Assembly (NCBI RefSeq): GCF_014898055.3
Contig: NW_023603184.1
Coordinates: forward strand, 149,734,149-149,798,148
DNA: 64,000 bases
Reading direction: 5' to 3'
DNA from: Talpa occidentalis
Taxonomy: Eukaryota; Chordata; Mammalia; Eulipotyphla; Talpidae
The notes under the pieces are model-generated. The model made no database searches and was not told the DNA's origin. It saw only the letters and a program-made list of their open reading frames with translations. This document shows positions 60,101 to 64,000 of this stretch, piece after piece. A program made the position numbers and the translations under genes. Numbering within the stretch: position 1 is the first letter of the stretch; each line of letters begins with the position of its first letter.

Positions 60101-63100
60101 AATGGAAGTGCAGAGTCGTGCGGGGACAAGGTGGCAGGGACTGTGGTACCTCGGGCACAGGGGTGAGTGGCGCGCTCCCGGGGTCGCTGTCCCACTGGAG
60201 AGCTGCTTGCGGTCCGCTGTGACAGCGCCGTGGTCAAGGGGCGTGTGCGGGAGATGCTCAGCATGCGGCACTGCCCGCGAGCCCCATGTGTGCCCTCTGC
60301 TGCTCATGGGCATCTATCGCAGGGCAAAGCAACACGTCACATGCAAGGGAATGCGAGCGAGTCATCGGGACCCAGCAGACATGCGGGCAGATTTGACTCT
60401 AGCTCGGGGTGTCACTGGATAAGGCCCTCGTGTTTCTTCTTCACCTGAAAGGCAGTGGTTTGGAGACAAGGGGAGGCGCTGCTCTGAAGCTGCTAGAGGA
60501 CACCGGGCACTGTGTTCACCTGGGCCGGGCCTGGGAAGGCGGACGAGGAGCCAGTGCAGGCGCTCGGGCAGACCCGCGCCTCCCCGCAGGGGCACCTGGG
60601 TCTCAGACGCTGACCAGGCCTGGGGAGGTAGCAGTCCGCGATGGCGTCTTCACCCGACCCTCTCCCCAAACAGTGGCGCCTCGAGGGGGGAGCGGCCGCT
60701 GTCCCCCTGGGGAGACGTGTTTCTGTGCCGAGCCTGAGCCCAGGCCCACCTGGCTGCCCTTGCGGAGGCCGCTGGCCAGGGGTCTGCAGACAAGGTGCTG
60801 GCTCTCGGGCCAGCCTGCTCCCCCCTGGCCTCACCTCGTGACCTCTTCAGCTGCCCTCGGGAAAGCGGTGCTGGGACCCAAGGGGGTGGTGCTGGGACCC
60901 AGGGGGGCGGGGCTGGGGCACCCCTCCCAGGAGAGAACCAGGCTTCCCCGCCAGCACACACCCGGGGAGGAAGGCGTGTGCATACGTTCAGGTGATTGCT
61001 CATCACTCTCCTTAGGTGTTTTAATTCAATTCTTGGAAAATATTTGAAAACCTAGGTCTTATCTACTTCAAAAGCTAAAGCACTGAAGTTCTGTTTTAGC
61101 TTTAAAAAAAAAACAAGCCAATGAGGCCTTAAAACCACCCGTTGGCGCGTCCGTCTACCCTCCGCCTCGCCCTCGCCTTCCAGACGCTTCCAGGAGGGCC
61201 CCGTGGCTGCGCCCCGGCCCAGGAGGGAAGCCGGAGCCGTGGCCCTGCTCTGCCGACCCGCTGCTCAGAGCCTCGGTGTTTCTCCCGCGGGTGGGCCGGG
61301 ATGCTGTTTCTTAGGCGAGTCCTCAGCAGCCCCATGGGTTTTACAACCTAACGCTGCACGGCCTCAGAAGGGACGGAGCCCGGCTGGCCTCCAGGCCTCG
61401 CCCCGACCTGGTCCTTCCGTCCGGGGCCACCTGTGAGCGTGGCACGTGGCCCCCGGAGGCCCCAGCCCGTCGCCAGGTGAGGGGGTGCATGAACCAGCCT
61501 CCCTCAGGCCCAGCCAGGGGCTTAGGCTGTGTCCTCCGGCCCTCCGGGTGCCCCCAGCACCCTGTGCGCCCGCAAGCAAGCCCCCCTCACCTGTCCTCCG
61601 TGAGATCCTTGTCCTTCCCCTTCTTCCCTTTTTTGTCTTTCTTCCCCGCCTTCTGGAAGGAAAGGGAAACAGCAGCAAGGAAGTCAATTATTGCTAGAAA
61701 CTGGCTGCGGACGCCTTCCCTGGCGGGGCGGGAGCCTGTGTCCGCTCGCTGGGCGGCGAAGGGGACAGGGGCCGGGAAGAGCCCAGTTCGAGGGGGGCAT
61801 GTGCCCGGGGCTGGAGCGCGAGGTCCCCACAGCTAGGGCCCCATCCCGACGGGCCGGCAGCGTCACTCCTCTGAGCACCCGCCGGCCTGGCCCCACGGGC
61901 TCTTGGGTCCCTGGAACCAGGCCTGGTGCGGGGCTCCTGGAGCGCTGGCCGCTGCACTCTCTGTGCAAACACCCGCTGGGGGCTCTCCAGGGCCCTCGGG
62001 GTGGCCTTCGGGGGCTCTGTTCCCACACGGGACCCAAGTGGGCGTTTTCCCGACATCCCAGTGGGCCCCTCCAACCCCCGCACATCCTCATTCCTGTGTG
62101 CTTCACTCTCCCACCACTCGGGCTCGCAAGCCCCGTCCACTGCAGGTCAACGCCTCTGTTTAACCTGTACTGCGGCCGAGGCCCCACTCGGCTCCACGTC
62201 CAGAGGACGCTGCCCTGCCGGAAACAGCCACGCCGCCGTCCGGGCCCTCGGCCAGGGCTGGGGTGGGCTGGGATGCAGTCTCCCCTGCCCATGGGGCGCT
62301 CGCACCGTAATCTCTCGCGTCTCACGTCACCCAGTCAGTGCCAGGGCCCTGAGATCCGCTCTGGCTGCACAGAGCTATCAATCATTCTTGTTTTCCCATT
62401 TTATAAAATTAAATTTTTTACTTCGAGAGGGTGGAAGACTCCCAGGCAGCGGTGAGCAGCAGCCCGCGGAGGCGCCGGGGTCCGTCCAGCCACCTTCCCA
62501 AGCCACGGCTGGACACCGGCCTTGGCCTGGGCATCCTCGGGTACGGGGCGTCCCTTTCACCGCAGAGCCCCCAGGTCACCCTTTCCTAGTGGCAGTGGCC
62601 CCCACCTGTGGCCACCCCCCCCTTACATTTCTACAATTTTGTTCTTTCAAGAACTTTATATTAACAGAATCATAGGAGGAACTTGTTATGATTTTTTTCT
62701 TTTTGCTTTTCACTCACAGAAATTCTCAGAAAATGTGTCTCGGTCTTGTTTTCGTGTATGTATCAATAGCTCAGTCCTTGTTACTGTTGTTTCCAGTGTG
62801 AGGCTATTTTGAAGATTTTACTTACTTATTTTTGTGTAGAAGAGACTGGGGTGTAGTCCAGAGTGTGGGGGAAGGGAGGTTGAGAGGACTCCCCAGACAG
62901 AGTGGGGAGCGGAACACTGAAATCCACTGCTGAGGGGAGCAGCGGGAGACGGGAGGGGTCTGCCGCGCCATGTGGGTAGCTCCCCGGCCGGGGATCCGAG
63001 ACTTAACCCCTAGGCCACCAGGGAGGCCCCAGCTGGGGGCTATTTTGAATGCACTGAGGTGTTGAAGTGTGCACGGGCCTCTGAGTGTGTGCGTGTGGTA

Positions 63101-63907
63101 AGCACCCGGGAGGGCAACTGCAGGTGTTTGGGGATTTTCTTGTTATTTTTTTTCTGTTAGTCATTTCTCGTTTGACTCCATTTTTGGACAGAGAGTGCAG
63201 CCAGAGAACTCGCTGGCTACGACTTCAAGTCCTTCTAGTCTGAGGGAGTTTGTTTTATGGTAGAGACACGGCCCGTCTTGAAAGGCTCTGTGGGCACTGG
63301 GAAATAACGTGTTCGGTGTGCTGGCTGGTGGAGTCTACAGCGTCGCTTAGACGCTGGCTGATGGCACTGTTGAGTTTAATATCGCTGCTGACTTTCTGTC
63401 TAGTTTCCTTTTAATTGTTGAGAAAGGGGTGATGAATCTCCAGCTTTAATTGTGAATTTGTCTGTTTTTCTTTGCAGGTTTATTGCTTTTTGCTTTGCAT
63501 AATGTGAGTTCTGTGACTGGTATGGGCGGGTCCTGGGGGCGGAGTTCTCACCCGACCCATGGGGCTTGGCCGGGATGAGTCTGCGTGATGGGGGGTTACT
63601 CTCAGACTGTTGAGTGTGCCCCACTAAGGAGCCCACGATGCTCAGGGCCAAGTGGAGAACAGTTAGTTAGCAAGAAGGAGGTGCGTTCCCCGGGGCAGCA
63701 GGGTGGGGTCCCCGGGCAGCGCTCCTGGGCCACCCACGGGCAGGCGGCCCGCCCCACGATGCGGATCTGCCCTCTGCCTTGCTCTCCTGATGCTCCTCCA
63801 GGGCTCACCTTTTTATTTCCTTTCTTCTTGGCTTTGACTGGGTTTTCCTTTATTTTGTTCACGGCTAGTTTTAGGTTTTTCAGCTCCTGCCTCATCAATT
63901 CGTCAAC
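23984..63907 (-). CDS. IQCA1: IQCA1 (DRC11), C-terminal half, nine exons, 5' part outside the window
   Basis: Nine minus-strand exons join in one frame: 63907-63809, 61652-61591, 58826-58744, 52148-52041, 50672-50473, 40163-40077, 31153-30976, 26405-26167 and 24103-23984. They total 1176 nt, or 391 residues plus a TAA stop, and every phase matches across the junctions. In fragment numbering the order is a charged helical segment (1-25), a lysine-rich linker (26-50), an alpha-helical lead-in (55-118), an AAA ATPase core with GPPGVGKK (136-143), VVWIGDTE (193-200) and VVGTTRRP (238-245), a C-terminal lid (274-352) and a lysine-rich tail (373-391). Family knowledge: IQCA1/DRC11 is a component of the nexin-dynein regulatory complex of motile cilia and flagella and carries an IQ motif N-terminal to the AAA domain. 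The human protein is about 820 residues, so roughly half is here. The paralogue IQCA1L is the main alternative; the long introns and intergenic flank favour IQCA1. Confidence 0.92.
24640..25200 (-). mobile_element. LINE-1 remnant, antisense, last intron
   Basis: AT-rich sequence with L1-complement features, such as TTCCATTAATGGACATGTAG, CATTGTGAACAATG and TTGAGATTTCTGAGTTGCTC. It is old, and the exact ends are uncertain. Confidence 0.55.
25798..25935. repeat. GT/CA-rich degenerate repeat
   Basis: Alternating GTGTG and CACACATG blocks with purine-pyrimidine alternation. Confidence 0.75.
26167..26405 (-). CDS. IQCA1: IQCA1 internal exon, AAA lid subdomain
   Basis: A 239-nt exon encoding [40 protein letters not shown] and a downstream part ending EEEDSFK. 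The DGFTPGH segment corresponds to the GYSGADI-type lid helix start of AAA proteins, and [19 protein letters not shown] is the terminal helix. The acceptor is GACACAACAG and the donor AAG|GTGAGC. Confidence 0.93.
26406..30975 (-). other. IQCA1: IQCA1 intron (4570 nt), GC-AG type
   Basis: Begins GCAAGT and ends CAACAG. It is mostly GC-rich unique sequence; no repeat was identified with confidence. Confidence 0.8.
30970..30975 (-). other. IQCA1: Non-canonical GC 5' splice site (GCAAGT)
   Basis: The intron after the sensor-1 exon begins GCAAGT. GC donors make up about one percent of mammalian introns and usually compensate with an otherwise near-perfect match to U1 snRNA, as here at positions +3 to +6. 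The acceptor at 26406-26407 is a normal AG. Confidence 0.8.
30976..31153 (-). CDS. IQCA1: IQCA1 internal exon, sensor-1 and following strands of the AAA domain
   Basis: A 178-nt exon encoding [19 protein letters not shown], then [18 protein letters not shown], then [15 protein letters not shown]. It covers the helix before strand 4, strand 4 with the sensor-1 position (GTTRRP where most AAA proteins have GATNRP) and the strand that leads into the lid. The acceptor is CTGTCTCCCAG. The donor reads TATG|GCAAGT, a GC donor; using the nearby GT instead would break the frame, whereas the GC junction gives a clean Tyr-Val-Leu-Trp join to the next exon. Confidence 0.92.
31685..31698. promoter_or_regulatory. 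Perfect RFX X-box palindrome
   Basis: GTTGCCATGGCAAC is a perfect 14-bp inverted repeat that matches the RFX-family X-box consensus of two half-sites (GTTGCC and GGCAAC) with a 2-bp centre. It lies in a CpG-rich stretch, 532 bp upstream (in transcript sense) of the exon starting at 31153. RFX2 and RFX3 drive cilium genes, so presence inside a ciliary gene is suggestive. Function is inferred. Confidence 0.6.
32860..33340 (+). mobile_element. LINE-1 3'-end remnant, sense, CpG-rich
   Basis: It shows the sense pattern of the L1 ORF2 tail: TTTACAACAGGGAGGACGTG for the 'nonresponding well' part, AGATGTCCGTCAACAGGTGA, then TCCATCACAAGGAGGGATGA. The copy is unusually GC- and CpG-rich for an L1. Confidence 0.5.
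34020..35760 (-). mobile_element. LINE-1, 5'-truncated, antisense, about 1.7 kb
   Basis: A long continuous complement of the L1 3' UTR and ORF2. Landmarks in order on the plus strand are TTGTGCAACACCACCACGGT, TGGGTGTATACCCAGGCATTG-type text near 34418, CCTAGTGGGCACGAAGTGG near 34610, ATTGAATGGTCTTGGCACCT near 35174, CCTAAGTATTTTATTTTTTTG near 35600 and TGCAACCTTACTGAAGTTAT near 35711. No intact reading frame remains. Confidence 0.85.
36225..36420 (+). mobile_element. MIR fragment
   Basis: The order is CAGACTCCAGTCAGACAG, CCCGGCTCTGTTCTTCACAG, CTGTGTGATGTGGGGCAGGC, GAGGCAATGATAATGG and GCGCTGTGAGGGTTACGTGG. This is the MIR sense layout. Confidence 0.6.
37119..37132. promoter_or_regulatory. 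Partial X-box (one intact half-site)
   Basis: GTTGCCATGGCGCC keeps a perfect left RFX half-site, but the right half-site is degenerate. It may be fortuitous in GC-rich sequence. Confidence 0.25.
37638..37672. repeat. G-rich low-complexity tract
   Basis: Four long G runs (from 5 to 10 G) separated by single T residues, flanked by CGGGGG and TAACGG. The spacing is ideal for a parallel G-quadruplex on the plus strand. Confidence 0.85.
39490..39660. promoter_or_regulatory. Candidate intronic conserved element
   Basis: A sharply bounded AT-rich island in a GC-rich intron, with ATGCATAATACATAAGGATC, TTTAATCAGAAATTCCCCG and AACAATCATGTTTATCTGCA. No repeat is recognised. Confidence 0.42.
40077..40163 (-). 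CDS. IQCA1: IQCA1 internal exon, Walker B region
   Basis: An 87-nt, phase 0-0 exon of 29 codons encoding [20 protein letters not shown] and then RRVPAADRT. The hydrophobic strand VVWI followed by GDTE stands in the Walker B position, where a canonical AAA protein has four hydrophobic residues and then DE. The acceptor is unusual: a run of 13 C residues directly before GCAG. The donor is ACG|GTGAGG. Confidence 0.92.
43810..43980. promoter_or_regulatory. Candidate intronic conserved element
   Basis: Contains CCAATTTGTTAATG, TCTAATTTTCATTCAG, AAATGTAATTAATTCC and CTAATTGCG. This is a dense run of homeodomain-type cores bordered by very GC-rich DNA. Confidence 0.42.
46470..46600 (+). mobile_element. 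MIR fragment
   Basis: GAGCCTCAACATTTTTTGTT, then GTAAAATAGGGACATTAATT and CCTTGGAATGTGGCCGGCCC, resemble the downstream half of MIR. Confidence 0.45.
46660..46850. promoter_or_regulatory. Candidate intronic conserved element
   Basis: AT-rich unique sequence (CTCTTAATTGTTAGAGATAT, TTTGACATAATAGTTGG) next to a MIR fragment. Confidence 0.3.
47620..47830 (+). mobile_element. MIR element
   Basis: ACAGACTCTGGGCCTGGGC, AGGACAATCACTTAAATGCG, ATCAGTAAAACGGGAACGAC, CCTCAGGTTGTTGTGAGGAC and GAACAGCATCTGGGATACAT occur in the MIR sense order. Confidence 0.65.
48380..49330 (+). mobile_element. Old LINE-1/HAL1-type ORF1-region remnant, sense
   Basis: It has the sense layout typical of old L1 ORF1 and its upstream region: AATGATCCAATTTCCCAAAT near 48826, ACACCGGCGGCCGACGATGG near 49032, then TCTTTAAAGCGCTGACAGAA and CTCTGTATCCAGCCCAAAT near 49096. 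It is full of stops and frameshifts. Confidence 0.6.
49710..49830. repeat. CCAT/CCAC/CTAC tetranucleotide-type repeat
   Basis: Degenerate CCAT, CCAC and ACCT units (for example ACCCATCCATCCATTCACCC), ending near CCACCATCACC. Confidence 0.85.
50290..50460. promoter_or_regulatory. Candidate conserved element flanking the P-loop exon
   Basis: AT-rich sequence 13-180 nt downstream of the exon's donor (AAGGAAATTATTTGCAAGTG, GAAATTAAGTGCAGG). It could be a splicing enhancer or a transcriptional element. A G-rich simple tract lies inside it at 50322-50350. Confidence 0.3.
50473..50672 (-). CDS. IQCA1: IQCA1 internal exon, Walker A (P-loop) of the AAA domain
   Basis: A 200-nt exon encoding two bases of a split glycine codon and 66 further codons. 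It carries [19 protein letters not shown], the Walker A motif, followed by [20 protein letters not shown], which matches the AAA pattern after the P-loop (small residues, then a conserved glycine-lysine-tyr/phe before the next helix). The residue after the P-loop lysine, normally Thr or Ser, is a second lysine. The acceptor is TGCTCTGTAG and the donor AAG|GTATTT. Confidence 0.93.
50673..52040 (-). other. IQCA1: IQCA1 intron (1368 nt)
   Basis: GT-AG, GC-rich, no repeat recognised. Confidence 0.85.
52041..52148 (-). CDS. IQCA1: IQCA1 internal exon, lead-in to the ATP-binding core
   Basis: A 108-nt exon encoding [20 protein letters not shown] and then [15 protein letters not shown]. Acceptor TCTCCTCCCCAG, donor CTAG|GTAAGG. 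The segment ending in YGILPLG sits just before the P-loop exon, as the helix preceding strand 1 does in AAA proteins. On the transcript's upstream side, a CA-rich minisatellite begins about 145 nt from this acceptor. Confidence 0.92.
   Translation of the reverse strand, partial: ASTATWARPCARCPWSPCPPCRTSGSSSPCMGSCH
52293..53110. repeat. Large GTGACTGTGGGT-type minisatellite
   Basis: Variable units of 12-16 bp based on GTGTGACTGGGTGTGTGACT and GTGACTGTGGGTGTGACTG. The array starts with a few units (52293-52328), is interrupted by about 65 bp of unique sequence, then runs to about 53110. On the transcript strand it reads as CACACCCAGTCACA repeats. It gives rise to spurious Ser/His/Thr/Pro-rich open frames. 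Confidence 0.92.
53330..53530. promoter_or_regulatory. Candidate intronic conserved element
   Basis: It lies directly beyond the minisatellite. It contains TTTATCATTTTTAAAGG, GGTTTAATTAGAAGGC, GCTTAATTGTGACTCG and CTAACTAATTTAGATAAGG, that is, homeodomain and GATA-like cores in 200 bp of unique sequence. Confidence 0.42.
55411..55470. repeat. (GT)n microsatellite
   Basis: A perfect TG run at about 55444-55469 preceded by degenerate GTGTGGT units. Confidence 0.9.
56165..56421 (-). mobile_element. tRNA-derived SINE, nearly full length, intron copy
   Basis: It has the same family layout as the copy at 18223: an AAGATTTATTTATTTATTTT tail on the left, the CAGAGCGGGGAGCAGA block, and the head complement TTTAACCCCTGCGCCAGCAG on the right. 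An imperfect direct repeat flanks it (GTTAACAGTCTT near 56139 and GTTAACATTCTT near 56424). Confidence 0.8.
58744..58826 (-). CDS. IQCA1: IQCA1 internal exon, N-terminal lead-in of the AAA region
   Basis: An 83-nt exon encoding [20 protein letters not shown] and ending LSDYI. It completes the arginine codon of the previous exon with one base and leaves one base of a glycine codon. The acceptor is CTCTCCCCCCAG and the donor is ATCG|GTAAGT. The amphipathic helix plus a leucine-rich loop resembles the wedge region that precedes the nucleotide-binding core in this family. Confidence 0.9.
58827..61590 (-). other. IQCA1: IQCA1 intron (2764 nt)
   Basis: GT-AG. It holds the AT-rich island at 59080 and a 20-bp tandem duplication (GGTGCTGGGACCCA units) near 60868-60912. 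Confidence 0.85.
59080..59310. promoter_or_regulatory. Candidate intronic conserved element
   Basis: ATGAATTAGCAATTACCCCG, CCATAATTACACATTCGG, the palindromic TTGGCATCTGCATGCCAA (NFI-like half-sites) and GACCATTAATCCTTCATG occur within 130 bp. Confidence 0.42.
61591..61652 (-). CDS. IQCA1: IQCA1 internal exon, lysine-rich linker
   Basis: A 62-nt exon entering in phase 0 and leaving after two bases of an arginine codon. It encodes [16 protein letters not shown] followed by LTEDR; about half of its residues are lysine. The acceptor is TTTCCTTCCAG and the donor is CAG|GTGAGG. A basic linker at this place is typical of the family, and its low complexity means homology searches may miss this exon. 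The reading frame on both sides supports it. Confidence 0.87.
62600..63520 (-). mobile_element. LINE-1 ORF2 remnant, antisense, interrupted by a SINE
   Basis: Left part (62600-62813) and right part (63038-63520) are complement of L1: AACAGAATCATAGGAGGAAC on the left; GGACAGAGAGTGCAGCCAGA, TTTCTGTCTAGTTTCCTTTT and TTAATTGTGAATTTGTCTG on the right. The SINE at 62814-63037 splits it. Confidence 0.7.
62814..63037 (-). mobile_element. tRNA-derived SINE nested in an L1 remnant
   Basis: A more diverged copy of the family with the tail at the left and head complement TTAACCCCTAGGCCACCAGG at the right. A perfect 12-bp duplication GGCTATTTTGAA lies at 62802-62813 and 63038-63049. The flanks are antisense L1-like sequence, so the SINE inserted into an existing L1 remnant in the intron. 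Confidence 0.78.
63809..63907 (-). CDS. IQCA1: IQCA1 internal exon, helical segment and start of Lys-rich linker
   Basis: A 99-nt, phase 0-0 exon of 33 codons starting [16 protein letters not shown] and ending in a lysine-rich run. The acceptor is TGTGTCCACCTAG and the donor is AAG|GTGAGC. It is the most 5' exon visible; the rest of the gene continues beyond the right edge. The charged heptad-like sequence predicts an alpha-helix or short coiled coil ahead of the ATPase core. Confidence 0.88.
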
Positions 63908-64000
63908 CTAGGTGGACACAAAACACGCTCCCTTCAAGAAACTTGCATGCCCCGTGTTTTCTTCACGAAGAAATACGTTCTGGGTGGGTCTCGGACAGGG

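Larger units (their letters stand above)
61653..63808 (-). other. IQCA1: IQCA1 intron (2156 nt)
   Basis: GT-AG. The upstream half in transcript order is L1 remnant with a nested SINE (62600-63520); the rest is GC-rich unique sequence. Confidence 0.85.

Overview
The window is vertebrate, and specifically placental-mammal, nuclear DNA. It shows spliced exons with GT-AG type boundaries, long introns, LINE-1, MIR and MLT1-type fossils, microsatellites and minisatellites, CpG-rich stretches and no bacterial-style gene packing. The lineage cannot be fixed from sequence alone. The youngest repeat is a tRNA-derived SINE (copies ending near 4393, 18461, 56420 and 63030) that does not look like primate Alu, rodent B1/B2, carnivore CAN, pig PRE-1, horse ERE or vespertilionid VES elements, so the host is probably a placental lineage with its own SINE family.

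The only protein-coding gene I can support is the 3' half of IQCA1 (also called DRC11, IQ motif and AAA domain containing 1), on the minus strand. Nine exons join in frame from 63907 down to the stop codon at 23984-23986 and encode the C-terminal 391 residues: a helical/lysine-rich linker, the AAA-type ATPase domain and a lysine-rich tail. Eight introns separate them; seven start with GT and one (after the exon 30976-31153) starts with GC. The 3' UTR runs to about 23500 with two AATAAA signals. The N-terminal half, including the IQ motif, lies beyond the right edge.

Positions 1-23500 lie downstream of the gene and appear intergenic. In other mammals this flank leads towards ASB18 and GBX2. 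It is mostly GC-rich unique sequence carrying several AT-rich islands (about 1500-1745, 5020-5430, 10480-10610, 20180-20720) that look like conserved developmental enhancers, plus MLT1 and L1 fossils, two SINEs and a CA-rich minisatellite at 6055-6490. Similar AT-rich islands occur in the introns (39490-39660, 43810-43980, 46660-46850, 50290-50460, 53330-53530, 59080-59310).

The most noteworthy points are a perfect RFX X-box palindrome inside an intron of this ciliary gene (31685-31698), a GC-AG intron, an AAA domain with several substituted catalytic positions, and a large CA-rich minisatellite about 145 nt from an exon's 3' splice site. I found no evidence for a wholly new system such as a CRISPR array, toxin system or mobile gene cluster.
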